Positions 24,990-32,978 of a DNA stretch of 36,807 nt are shown here, piece by piece. Source of the DNA: a virus; IMG/VR virus record IMGVR_UViG_3300007539_000062, positions 1 to 36,807 of that record, one strand, 5' to 3'. Position 1 is the first letter of the stretch; each line of letters opens with the position of its first letter. The position numbers and the translations under genes are program-made. A model generated the notes under the pieces. It searched no databases. It was given only the letters and a program-made list of their open reading frames with translations, and was not told the DNA's origin.

Positions 24990-26791
24990 TAGTGTGTTTC
25001 CTTCCAATTATTACCGATTGAATATTCACCATCTAAGGGGCAGTTGAAGTTAAGCACCTCTCCCGCTTTCTTAATAGCGTCTACAAATTGCTGACCTAAA
25101 GTTTCAGCATCTTCTTTATTACAACTAAACTGAACCTCATCGTGTACGTTAGCGTGCATCTCATAAGGTTTTGTAGCTGACTTAACAAACTCTACTAAAG
25201 CTTGTTTCATAATTACCGCACCTGCACTTTGTAAAAGTAAGTTAAGAGCGGAATGCGGAGAACGACAAGGTAATTGTCTACCGTCTAATCCTGTAAGAAC
25301 ACCTGACTGTTTAACTTTAGCTGTTACTGCATCAGTTAAATATTTCACAGCAGGGTTTTTCTTCATGAAGTTTTCTTTTAAGATACGCCCTTGGACAGCA
25401 CAGCCATCAACAATAGAACCTATCTTAGCGTCACCTGCACCGTACAACCAAGCGTATATAAATCGTTTAGCATCAGCACGTGAAGGTAAACCTGCGGCTT
25501 CTTGATTAGATGTATGAACATCACCTTCTGTGACAATCCTAGCGTACTTACCTTTATCCCATGGGTGTAGGTAGTGTGCTAAACAACGTAACTCTAAACC
25601 TGAAGCATCTGCTCCAACTAATACGTTACCTTCTTTAGCTGTAAACAACTCACGACACTCTGCGCCGTATGGTGCATTAGTAGAAGGTATTTGTCCTAAG
25701 TTCGGTCGTTGATGTGAACATCTTCCTGACACAGTTCCGCAAGTATTTACAGAACCGTGAATACGTCCATTCTTTACAGACGATAGCCAAGCTTGAGCGC
25801 CCTCTGATATAGCACCTAGACGTTTAGATACTAATAAGTATTCTAAGAGCTTCTCAGATTGTTCTGAACCAATCTCTTTTAGTACCGCTTCGTTTATAGC
25901 GGGGCGTTTACCATCGTAGTGTGCGGGCTTCCAACCTGCCTTCATAAGTCTGTCGGCAATTTGGTCACGACTATTAGGATTAAATGGTATAGTCCTAGTC
26001 TTATAGTCACCTTGAAAACATTCGGTAGCTTTATAGCCTGACTCTAACATTGCTTTCTTAGTTGGGAACTTGTCACCATTACGATTTACCCACCACTTAC
26101 TTTTTAATGTTTCTACAGTAGGCTCGAAAACTTCTTGTAGCTCTGCTTCTAGTTCAGCACGGCGCTCCATAAGTTTCTTGTTAAGTTGTTCAGCTTTCTT
26201 TTCGTCAAAAGGAAAACCATTGTATTCTTGTCTACGTAGATATGTAGCAAAGTCGTGTTCTAACTTTAGCATTTGTTCACTTGGACGTTTACTGTCTAAA
26301 TGAATATACAAAGCATTAGTAACACGAACATCTTGCATACAATACTTTTCCATTTCCCTTGACCACGCTGACCAATCTGACGTTTCACCATAAGTACCTT
26401 TCAGTATATTAAGGCGTGTACCCCACGCTTTAAGTGAATGCGAACCAATCAATGATTTATCAAAGTTACTGCGTTTGAAATCATCGTTACGTACATCTGA
26501 ATAAATGCAACGAGACATTATCAAAGTGTCGGTAACGTTAGGATGTCCAAAACCAAATAGTTTAAACAATGCAGGAATATCAAATCCTATAATGTTATGT
26601 CCTATGATTTCATCAGCGGTGCTTAATAAATCTAATCCGCGTTGTATATCTCCTTCAACCTGATTGTTGAATGAGTACATTTTATTTTCTGCTCTGTCGA
26701 ATACAGACAAGCAGTAGACATCAGTTAAGTCACTTAGTTGTGACCAATCTTCGATGCCGTTAGTTTCGATGTCAAATACGAGTTGTTTCAT
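24989..26791 (-). CDS. DNA polymerase, family A (T7 gp5-like)
   Basis: This 600-residue replicative polymerase (T7 gp5 is 704) has a 3'-5' exonuclease domain with FDIETNG (Asp7, Glu9), GHNIIGFDIP (64-73) and MQDVRVT (Asp154). The polymerase motifs are A, GADASGLELR (393-402); B, RADAKRFIYAWLYGAG (438-453); and C, HANVHDEVQ (546-554). It lacks part of the T7 length, and I cannot tell whether a thioredoxin-type processivity loop is present. It follows the small nuclease-like gene by six bases and belongs to the replication operon. Confidence 0.96.
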   Translation of the reverse strand: MKQLVFDIETNGIEDWSQLSDLTDVYCLSVFDRAENKMYSFNNQVEGDIQRGLDLLSTADEIIGHNIIGFDIPALFKLFGFGHPNVTDTLIMSRCIYSDVRNDDFKRSNFDKSLIGSHSLKAWGTRLNILKGTYGETSDWSAWSREMEKYCMQDVRVTNALYIHLDSKRPSEQMLKLEHDFATYLRRQEYNGFPFDEKKAEQLNKKLMERRAELEAELQEVFEPTVETLKSKWWVNRNGDKFPTKKAMLESGYKATECFQGDYKTRTIPFNPNSRDQIADRLMKAGWKPAHYDGKRPAINEAVLKEIGSEQSEKLLEYLLVSKRLGAISEGAQAWLSSVKNGRIHGSVNTCGTVSGRCSHQRPNLGQIPSTNAPYGAECRELFTAKEGNVLVGADASGLELRCLAHYLHPWDKGKYARIVTEGDVHTSNQEAAGLPSRADAKRFIYAWLYGAGDAKIGSIVDGCAVQGRILKENFMKKNPAVKYLTDAVTAKVKQSGVLTGLDGRQLPCRSPHSALNLLLQSAGAVIMKQALVEFVKSATKPYEMHANVHDEVQFSCNKEDAETLGQQFVDAIKKAGEVLNFNCPLDGEYSIGNNWKETH

Positions 26792-26797
26792 GTGTAA

Positions 26798-27160
26798 TTA
26801 TTTGTTGTGTATGTTTGCAATTAACGTGTTAAGTGGGAGAAGAACTCCGATTGATGTGTTGGAATCTCCTCCGCATCTTTCAGCGTCTGTACCTTTAAGG
26901 TCTTCAATGAGAAGTCTGAGCTTTTCTGTTTCAATAAGCAAGAACAAATCTTCAATTTTAAAGCACCAATAATCCGCTTGAGTTGTACTGATGCCGCTGT
27001 CTTTTCCCCTAGATTTAAATTCGATAAATAAGTTGCCCGTAGTCTTAGCTTTGAAATCCGTCTTAACTTCGACTTTCTTGTTTTCAAAAATCTCAGCAAG
27101 AGCTTTTTCGGCAATTTGACCAACTGCAAGGTCGTATTTAAAATTTGAGTTATATTGCAT
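26798..27160 (-). CDS. Probable PD-(D/E)XK-superfamily nuclease
   Basis: This 120-residue protein has an N-terminal helix with GQIAEKALAEIF (about 14-25), then VEVKTDFKAKTTGNLFIEFK (30-49) and SRGKDSGISTTQADYWCF. Asp35 with Glu47-Phe-Lys49 fits the D-(X)n-E-X-K core, and the SGI-TT-ADYW tail is common in phage nucleases of this superfamily, including resolvase-like enzymes. It lies between primase-helicase and DNA polymerase, pointing to DNA processing. Endonuclease I of the T7 type is also encoded, so its exact job is open. Confidence 0.55.
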   Translation of the reverse strand: MQYNSNFKYDLAVGQIAEKALAEIFENKKVEVKTDFKAKTTGNLFIEFKSRGKDSGISTTQADYWCFKIEDLFLLIETEKLRLLIEDLKGTDAERCGGDSNTSIGVLLPLNTLIANIHNK

Positions 27161-27163
27161 ATA

Positions 27164-28768
27164 TTAGAATGGGTTTTCATTGTTATCTCCTATGGTTGGT
27201 GTTAGTGCTGATTCTTGGATACGTCCTGTAAAGGGATTGAAGGCTAAGTCGCACGCGACACCTGTCTCTCCCGAAAATCTATTTTTGAGTACGCGTAGTT
27301 TAGTTACGTTACTAGAGTCTTCGTCCTGAAGATTTCTCTCACAACCAATGACGCCGTCAGAGAGTTGTGCAATAGATGCTGAACCTCTGAGATGCGCAAG
27401 TGATGTACTCTGCCCCTCTTCGTGTCCCCGTCCTTCAGGTCTTTTTAGATGGCTAACTAAAATCATACCAATCTTAGTTTCTTCAACTAATGAACGGAGT
27501 GATGTCATTAAGTTGTCTATGATACGACGTTCGTCGCCACCTTCCATACCTGAAACAACAATACTAATATGGTCTAAGAATACATACTCAACTTCTAAAG
27601 CTTTGCATAAGTATCTTATTTTATTTATTAGATTGTCACTCTCTAACGAACCCCAATGGTCGTAGAGAAAAAATCGTCCTGAACCTACAGTCTTTTTGAA
27701 TGCTTCATTGTATTCATCGTCAACAGGAAATGGTTCAAGATGTAATAGTTTATTCATCTCTAATCCAATGATTGAATTAGCGCTTCTTTCTATGCTTTCT
27801 TCTAATGCAATATAACCAATACGTTTGTCGGTTGTTGTAAGTAGATGGTGTGCAATCTCTTTACAGATTTGTGATTTACCTACACCACTACCTGCACAGA
27901 ATGTTACAATCTCACCTTTACGCAACCCTCTAGTTTTTTCGTTAAGACCGCTAAAAGGATATGGAACACTTTCAAATACTTTAGGATTAGTTAGCCTATC
28001 GTATATGTCTGTGCCTGCTATGATTCCATCAGGCGTCCATACTTGTGCGTCCCAAAATGCTGATACCAACTCGCGTGAACGATTGGCAACTAACATTTCT
28101 GAAGGGTCTTTAAGGGGCAGTTGTGCTACCTTACATTTACCGAACGGTAGAACTTGTGCGGCGTCTTGCATTCCTTTCTTACCTGCTTCGTCAGCATCAA
28201 ACATCAAAACAACTTCTTGGAATTTATCCAACCATTTTAAATGACGTTGAAATATAACTTTAGCATTCTGTGCGCCGTTAGGTAATGACACAACAGGGTA
28301 AACAGCTTTACCACCACCAAGAACTTGTGCAGTAGTTAAACAATCAATCTCTCCTTCTACAATAGTAAGTTTCTTACCACCGTTAGGAAATAGATGTTGT
28401 CCGTAAAAGTTTTTAACTTCTCCAATACATGAGAAGCTCTTATCTTCAAATCGTAGCTTTTGTCCTACGATGCTTTTGTTAGAATCACGGTAAGTTGCAA
28501 CGTGGCAAGGCTTACCATTAACAGACGCTATTTTATAATCATAGCGTTGGCATATATCTTCGTGCAACTTTCGTTGCGGTATCGGTAAAACATTACCTGT
28601 AATATAATTAGAATTTTTAGGTGCAGTAGGTTGCATGGTGGGCGCATTAGTATTGTTTGGTTTGAACTGACCGCAGGCAAAACATTTTGTTGAACCGTCG
28701 GCGTTTAAAGAAAGAGCATCTGACGAGCCGCATTCTTCGCAGGGTAAATGTGTTTTTATGAAATCCAT
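27164..28768 (-). CDS. Primase-helicase (T7 gp4-like)
   Basis: This 534-residue protein (T7 gp4A is 566) unwinds DNA and makes primers at the fork. A zinc ribbon lies at the N-terminus (Cys10, Cys13, Cys29, Cys32), the TOPRIM domain follows with VEGEIDCL (137-144) and FDADEAG (190-196), and the RecA-like helicase domain has Walker A CAGSGVGKS (291-299) and Walker B YVFLDH (395-400). The C-terminus GDNNENPF ends in acidic residues and Phe, like the T7 gp4 tail that contacts the polymerase. It overlaps the endonuclease gene by 13 bases. Confidence 0.96.
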   Translation of the reverse strand: MDFIKTHLPCEECGSSDALSLNADGSTKCFACGQFKPNNTNAPTMQPTAPKNSNYITGNVLPIPQRKLHEDICQRYDYKIASVNGKPCHVATYRDSNKSIVGQKLRFEDKSFSCIGEVKNFYGQHLFPNGGKKLTIVEGEIDCLTTAQVLGGGKAVYPVVSLPNGAQNAKVIFQRHLKWLDKFQEVVLMFDADEAGKKGMQDAAQVLPFGKCKVAQLPLKDPSEMLVANRSRELVSAFWDAQVWTPDGIIAGTDIYDRLTNPKVFESVPYPFSGLNEKTRGLRKGEIVTFCAGSGVGKSQICKEIAHHLLTTTDKRIGYIALEESIERSANSIIGLEMNKLLHLEPFPVDDEYNEAFKKTVGSGRFFLYDHWGSLESDNLINKIRYLCKALEVEYVFLDHISIVVSGMEGGDERRIIDNLMTSLRSLVEETKIGMILVSHLKRPEGRGHEEGQSTSLAHLRGSASIAQLSDGVIGCERNLQDEDSSNVTKLRVLKNRFSGETGVACDLAFNPFTGRIQESALTPTIGDNNENPF

Positions 28769-29136
28769 TCTATTGGTATAATTTTATCACACCAAAGAAA
28801 TCCTTTTTTATCACACCAATCGGCGTATGTTGTTTTAGACTTCTTTGATAATTTGTTGTTTGCATTTAAAAAACAGAATCTTATGTCGACATCGGGATGA
28901 GCTTCTCTCACCGCCAAGTGTTTAGTACGGTCACTTGATTCCCAATATCCTTTCGCTTCGACAATGATTCCATTCGGTAGAATAAAGTCGGGCGTGTAGA
29001 CACGTTGAACCGTATAAGGTAACCGCAATGTTTCGTAAGAGAAGGCAACGTTAGCTTTTTCAAGTGATAACGCTACCCTCTCCTCGAAACGTGAGCGATA
29101 CTTAGAACGGGGCTGCCTGCGACGGTTGTACCTCAT
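28756..29136 (-). CDS. Endonuclease I, Holliday junction resolvase (T7 gp3-like)
   Basis: This 126-residue protein (T7 gp3 is 149) has the T7 endonuclease I core: FEERVALSLEKANVAFSYE, YTPDFILPNGIIVEAKGYWE with the catalytic Asp, Glu and Lys (PDF, EAK), then SSDRTKHLAVREAHPD. It resolves branched DNA and helps degrade host DNA. The only ATG available is at 29136, so its first 11 codons overlap the end of the SSB gene in another frame. The N-terminus is very basic (RYNRRRQPRSKYRSR). Confidence 0.93.
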   Translation of the reverse strand: MRYNRRRQPRSKYRSRFEERVALSLEKANVAFSYETLRLPYTVQRVYTPDFILPNGIIVEAKGYWESSDRTKHLAVREAHPDVDIRFCFLNANNKLSKKSKTTYADWCDKKGFLWCDKIIPIEWIS

Positions 29137-29701
29137 CCTGTTCTAGCACTTCACCGAATGTTTCTCCTGTTGTGGAGTATCCTTCAGTAGCGGTGAAACC
29201 TGTTGATTGGTATTCCAACAACTCAATAATTTGTACAGCCTTCAAACGAAGTGTGTAACCAAACCCTTGAGAAGGTACGTACCAAGTGTAGGGAGTGACA
29301 CTCATACGTAATTTTGTTCCGCTACCGATTTTTGGTTCATCGGTAATTGGTTTAACGTTAGCATCGAACAAAGCGATTTTAAATTCTACAACGCCATCAG
29401 GATTATCTGCGGTCGGAGAGACTTTAATTTTAGCCGCTTGCTTCGCGTAGATTTCAAACTCACCTGAGTCGTTAATTTTACAAGGTTCATTAGCCCGATT
29501 GACTTGTTTGCCTTGTGCGGTGCAAGTTGCTTTATATGCTTTTTCGATGATTGGGTCGAGTTGAGCGCGGAAGGCTTTGAAGTCTTCTTCGCTAACTGTA
29601 ATGCGACAGCTGTATAAGCCATCAGCATTGAATTTAGTATCAGGAACAATAAGTTTTGGATAACTTGCTGTTCCGATTCCTGTTGTTATTGCTTGTGCCA
29701 T
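29102..29701 (-). CDS. Single-stranded DNA-binding protein (T7 gp2.5-like)
   Basis: This 199-residue protein (T7 gp2.5 is 232) starts MAQAITTGIGTASYPKLIVP and has the gp2.5-type pattern LYSCRITVSEEDFKAFRAQL, later VEFKIALFDANVKP and SGTKLRMSVTPYTWYV. It ends with an acidic segment and a terminal Phe (EVLEQDEVQPSQAAPF), the tail that in T7 contacts polymerase and helicase. A ribosome binding site AAGAAAGGAAAA lies before the ATG. It is the first gene after the RNA polymerase, separated by a 45-base gap. Confidence 0.9.
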   Translation of the reverse strand: MAQAITTGIGTASYPKLIVPDTKFNADGLYSCRITVSEEDFKAFRAQLDPIIEKAYKATCTAQGKQVNRANEPCKINDSGEFEIYAKQAAKIKVSPTADNPDGVVEFKIALFDANVKPITDEPKIGSGTKLRMSVTPYTWYVPSQGFGYTLRLKAVQIIELLEYQSTGFTATEGYSTTGETFGEVLEQDEVQPSQAAPF

Positions 29702-29746
29702 ATTACTATTTTCCTTTCTTGGGTTTATTATTTGTGTGTATTCTCA

Positions 29747-32164
29747 TTACGAGAAGAAATACTGACTACCCTTCACGTCGCTTGCATCTAATGTTCCATA
29801 TTCAGGTATTAGCGGGAATGCTAAGTGTGGGTATTGGGTTTGAAGTTGTAATACAAAATCTTCTAACAAATCATTCTTGAACATTTTGTAACATTCGTTT
29901 CTAAGTAGTCTTGAAAATTCTTCACACTTTGTTGAGTGTGTTCCGTATGAATCATGAATCATTGCAAAGTCATAAACACCTGCTTCTTTATTCGCGGCGA
30001 TAACAGATTTAGTAAGTAGGCTTGCGTCCAAACTATGTACAAAGTTCGGTGAGATACCTTGTTTAGCCTTCTTAACGGATATTTTTGCGTCTTCTTTACG
30101 GAAGGAAACATAAGTGGCGCTACCGCCTATACTTGTTTTAACTTCTTGATTAGTAAATCCAAAATAACTTTGCTTAACAGGAAAGCCTGTAGGTGTTTCC
30201 CATTCAATCGCGTGTCCATCTTTAGCTACAATGGATGCACACTCTCTTAACCAATTCATACATTGTGTCGGTTTGTCTAAAACATCGTGTACAGCCTTCC
30301 AAGCTAACTTTGCTAAATATCCTGTAACTTTATATCTGTCGTTTTCTGTAAATGGATTTACTTTTTGTTTCTTACGTAAAGTGTCCTGATACCATTCATC
30401 AATATATGCACGACAACTATAGAATGTACCGCCATAAGGAAATACCATAACAACTCTCTTTAGTGTGCTACGGTCGATACCAAATTCATACCAAGTTTTT
30501 GCATAAGGGCTTTCATCATCTGCTAACAAATATTCATTAACTTTATCTGCGACGTCCCTATAAATATCTTCAGGAATAACAGTAGGCATTACATTAGTAG
30601 ACTTACCGCCTTCTTCATCTCGCATTAACAATGATAGTATTTGTAAACCGTTGTTAGTAGCATCCATAGCTACAGGTAAGTGTGTGTTTAACTTACCTTC
30701 ACGAATGTATTCTGCCCACTCAAAGCACCACGCTAAAAACTGCCATGACTTATCCGCGTATTCGTAATCTCTATATAATGTAGGGTTGTCGGCAATTTTT
30801 ATCGCGGTGTCTGAAAAGTCGTAAGCCCATTGCTCACGGTCTGCCAAAGAAACTTTATCATTGCCCCAAGTATTAGCACCGTGAATAGCTAACCATTTAG
30901 CATCTTGTTTGTTTTTGATTTTTTCAGGGCGGGCAAAATGTAGTAGTCCCCGTGAGTAGTCTGCTGACTGAATATTCAAGAACGAAGGAATAGAGTAAAC
31001 CCTACCTCTGAAATCACATTGGTGGGGCATAAAGAATCTCTCACCTCTAAACTTCTCCGCAAGGTGTAATGTCTTCGCAACTAACATTCTACGGGATTTG
31101 GTAGAGAGATTAAGCTCGTATATTTTAGCGGCTTCCCTTCTCCAATCTCTATTTACAATAGCATCAGTTTTAAAATCTGTCGGAATGGGCGGGAACTCTT
31201 CATCTTTACGGTTCGGGAGTTCACCGATTGATAAGTTATTGTCCCACGCCCATTTCATTGTGTCCAAGACTTTGTCATTAACTCTCCAAGGAGTTTGTTG
31301 GATTAAATTAACTGCTTCCATTGGTTCATAAAGCTCACCTTTGATGCCACGGAGGAACGGCATATCAGTAGTCTTTATGAATGGAAGCTTGGGTAAATGA
31401 TAACCTTCTGTATCAAACCCACCCTCGAACACATTTTTCCACGGTAGCGGGGTTTCTACCGTTGGAAGCCAAAAGGGTTCTAGTAACTCGCGGTCTTCGT
31501 TGTATTTCTCAATCCACTCAATTAATTCTTGTGTGGCTGAAACATATCTTACAGGCTTTTTTCCACGGGTTTTTAAAATATATACGTATTCAATTATTCC
31601 TGTTGTGGAGCGTAACAACTCAATCATGTTTACACCCATATTTAGTTTGTCTCTGATTGACCACTTCTGCCACTCAGGCATCAAACCTTTATCAACTTCA
31701 TGCGCCATCGAACCACGCACGTGTCTTATCTTACCTTTCTCTCCTTTACGTTTCTTAGCACCAAGTAGAATACCTTTAGCCTTGGCATCATTATTTTCTA
31801 AAAGGAAACGACAACGGAGTTCATCCTCGACTCTAGCACCAAGATAAATACCAACTTGGGCTAGTGGTCGATTCTTTGTAATGCTGTCTAAAACAGCTTT
31901 TATACTAATATACCCTATTACTTTTGCATCTAAATTTTGGGTATCAATTTGATAACGCGCTTTACGGTCGTAGAACGCAACGGTATTTTTCCAATCTTCG
32001 ATACCCTTTGTGAACTCAGGGAGAACACCACGCATCAAACGTTGTCCATAGTTAGTTTCTATTTCAGCGTCTCTTTGTCTTGCTGATTCAACTTTGTTTC
32101 TGTATCTGCCTACACCAAGTGTCTGCATTTCTGTGTTCAACGCCTGTTGACTTAAATCTCCCAT
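29747..32164 (-). CDS. Single-subunit DNA-directed RNA polymerase (T7 gp1-like)
   Basis: This protein is 805 residues long from the ATG at 32164 (T7 gp1 is 883). It transcribes the phage genes from its own promoters. Catalytic regions are CDFRGRVYSIP (near 384), MDATNNGLQILSLLMRDEEG with the metal-binding Asp at about 501, TLKRVVMVFPYGG (Lys569 and Tyr577, equivalent to T7 Lys631 and Tyr639), and IHDSYGTHS with Asp738. The C-terminus YFFS resembles T7 FAFA. The frame opens upstream to a TTG at 32200, three bases from a palindrome. No clear ribosome binding site precedes either start, so expression may be low or controlled. It is preceded by an operator-rich gap. Confidence 0.96.
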   Translation of the reverse strand: MGDLSQQALNTEMQTLGVGRYRNKVESARQRDAEIETNYGQRLMRGVLPEFTKGIEDWKNTVAFYDRKARYQIDTQNLDAKVIGYISIKAVLDSITKNRPLAQVGIYLGARVEDELRCRFLLENNDAKAKGILLGAKKRKGEKGKIRHVRGSMAHEVDKGLMPEWQKWSIRDKLNMGVNMIELLRSTTGIIEYVYILKTRGKKPVRYVSATQELIEWIEKYNEDRELLEPFWLPTVETPLPWKNVFEGGFDTEGYHLPKLPFIKTTDMPFLRGIKGELYEPMEAVNLIQQTPWRVNDKVLDTMKWAWDNNLSIGELPNRKDEEFPPIPTDFKTDAIVNRDWRREAAKIYELNLSTKSRRMLVAKTLHLAEKFRGERFFMPHQCDFRGRVYSIPSFLNIQSADYSRGLLHFARPEKIKNKQDAKWLAIHGANTWGNDKVSLADREQWAYDFSDTAIKIADNPTLYRDYEYADKSWQFLAWCFEWAEYIREGKLNTHLPVAMDATNNGLQILSLLMRDEEGGKSTNVMPTVIPEDIYRDVADKVNEYLLADDESPYAKTWYEFGIDRSTLKRVVMVFPYGGTFYSCRAYIDEWYQDTLRKKQKVNPFTENDRYKVTGYLAKLAWKAVHDVLDKPTQCMNWLRECASIVAKDGHAIEWETPTGFPVKQSYFGFTNQEVKTSIGGSATYVSFRKEDAKISVKKAKQGISPNFVHSLDASLLTKSVIAANKEAGVYDFAMIHDSYGTHSTKCEEFSRLLRNECYKMFKNDLLEDFVLQLQTQYPHLAFPLIPEYGTLDASDVKGSQYFFS

Positions 32165-32202
32165 GTATTTGTTTTTGTCAGAGTTTTGTCCATATGTCAA
32201 AT

Positions 32203-32224
32203 TTAGTTACACATATGAAACTAA
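32203..32224. promoter_or_regulatory. Operator-like palindrome 1 upstream of the RNA polymerase gene
   Basis: A 22-bp palindrome reads TTAGTTACA-CATA-TGAAACTAA; all pairs of the arms match except one. It matches the palindrome at 32344-32365 in 20 of 22 positions. It lies just upstream of the RNA polymerase start, where a bound repressor could block transcription. Confidence 0.7.
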
Positions 32225-32259
32225 TTTAGTATTGTGTTAAATTGTTATTTTAAAGGTGT

Positions 32260-32273
32260 TTACAAATATGTAA
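32260..32273. promoter_or_regulatory. Operator-like palindrome 3 (related, shorter)
   Basis: TTACA-AATA-TGTAA is a perfect palindrome with the same 4-base spacer as its two neighbours and similar arm ends (ACA / TGTAACT). It lies 53 bp centre to centre from palindrome 1 and 88 bp from palindrome 2. Confidence 0.5.
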
Positions 32274-32305
32274 CTATAACACCCGATTAGGAATGAGTTG
32301 TCTTC

Positions 32306-32385
32306 TATAGACATAGACAAATATTGGCTGTTTTCTGCGAAAATTAGTTTCACATCTGAAACCAATATTGTCTATTTTGTCTATA
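32306..32385. repeat. Imperfect inverted repeat with TGTCTAT units around palindrome 2
   Basis: The arm at 32306-32327 (read on the minus strand as CCAATATTTGTCTATGTC-TATA) matches the plus-strand arm at 32362-32385 (CCAATATTGTCTATTTTG-TCTATA). TGTCTAT occurs at 32369, 32378, 32399 and 32410, and its inverse ATAGACA at 32307 and 32313. The motif array encloses palindrome 2 and reaches into the end of the small gene upstream. Confidence 0.65.
32344..32365. promoter_or_regulatory. Operator-like palindrome 2 upstream of the RNA polymerase gene
   Basis: A 22-bp palindrome reads TTAGTTTCA-CATC-TGAAACCAA, with arms paired in all but one position. It differs from palindrome 1 at only two positions and lies in the loop region of the larger inverted repeat. 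Two near-identical palindromes 141 bp apart suggest cooperative binding of one dimeric regulator. Confidence 0.7.
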
Positions 32386-32412
32386 GAAAATGACAATTTG
32401 TCTATACTTTGT

Positions 32413-32595
32413 CTATTCCTGAACGCCGTTTTCAATCAGCTTATCCTTCATACGTGCAATTTTATTTTTCAACTTCTCAATATCTTTATTAAGAGTTTCA
32501 TTTTGCGTTGATAATACATCGCACATCTTAGTCATAGAGTTAAGACCGCGTTTTAATACTGCTTCGGAACTTTCGTCCCATATTCCTTTAGACAT
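32413..32595 (-). CDS. Small coiled-coil protein between integrase block and RNA polymerase
   Basis: This 60-residue protein begins MSKGIWDESSEAVLKRGLNS. From about residue 20 to 56 it has heptad-like Leu/Ile/Met spacing (MCDVLSTQNETLNKDIEKL and KNKIARMKDKLIENG), so a leucine-zipper-type dimer is likely. No DNA-binding basic region is obvious. It is the last gene before the operator-rich gap, which makes a regulatory role plausible but unproven. Confidence 0.6.
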   Translation of the reverse strand: MSKGIWDESSEAVLKRGLNSMTKMCDVLSTQNETLNKDIEKLKNKIARMKDKLIENGVQE

Positions 32596-32596
32596 A

Positions 32597-32668
32597 TTAT
32601 TTCTTTTTGGGTTTAGGTTTAGGTTTATATTTAGATTTCTTATTTAGAATTGCTGTTGTTCTTAGCAT
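32597..32668 (-). CDS. Possible 23-residue Lys/Pro-rich micro-protein
   Basis: An ATG at 32668 opens a short frame ending KKSKYKPKPKPKKK at a TAA one base before the next gene's ATG at 32595. The first part overlaps the HTH gene in another frame. It contains the tandem CCTAAACCTAAACC sequence. It could instead be a frameshift extension of the HTH protein, or chance. No ribosome binding site is clear. Confidence 0.25.
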   Translation of the reverse strand: MLRTTAILNKKSKYKPKPKPKKK

Positions 32669-32966
32669 AATAATTTGGAAGGTTGAAGTAACGTCGCCAT
32701 TTAGCGTATGTACTTGGGTGGACATGATTAGTAGCGCAGGCTTCTTTACAACTCAAGCCTGAATCTCTAAGTGTATCAATATTTTTTAGAGCCAATAGTT
32801 TTTCATCTTTAGTATAACCGCTAGACCTATACTTTTCAGGCTTACCGATAAAATCAGTTGTACCTGTTTCTTTTACTAGGCGTTCGTTATCTTCGACTTC
32901 TTTGGCTAGGCGGGCTGCTGCCCACCGCATAAACGAGCTTGCTTGCTCTGCTGTAGTTTCAATCAT
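32640..32966 (-). CDS. Helix-turn-helix protein of unknown role
   Basis: This 108-residue protein has an N-terminal helical region (SFMRWAAARLAKEVEDNERL) and, at about residues 66-95, a likely HTH: LRDSGLSCKEACATNHVHPS followed by TYAKWRRYFNL, similar to the HTH of transposase-like or phage regulator proteins. It starts 12 bases after the integrase stop. The place between the integrase and the RNA polymerase control region makes it a candidate excisionase, activator or repressor acting on the palindromes downstream. None of these is shown by the sequence. Confidence 0.6.
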   Translation of the reverse strand: MIETTAEQASSFMRWAAARLAKEVEDNERLVKETGTTDFIGKPEKYRSSGYTKDEKLLALKNIDTLRDSGLSCKEACATNHVHPSTYAKWRRYFNLPNYYAKNNSNSK

Positions 32967-32978
32967 ATTTATGGTTGT

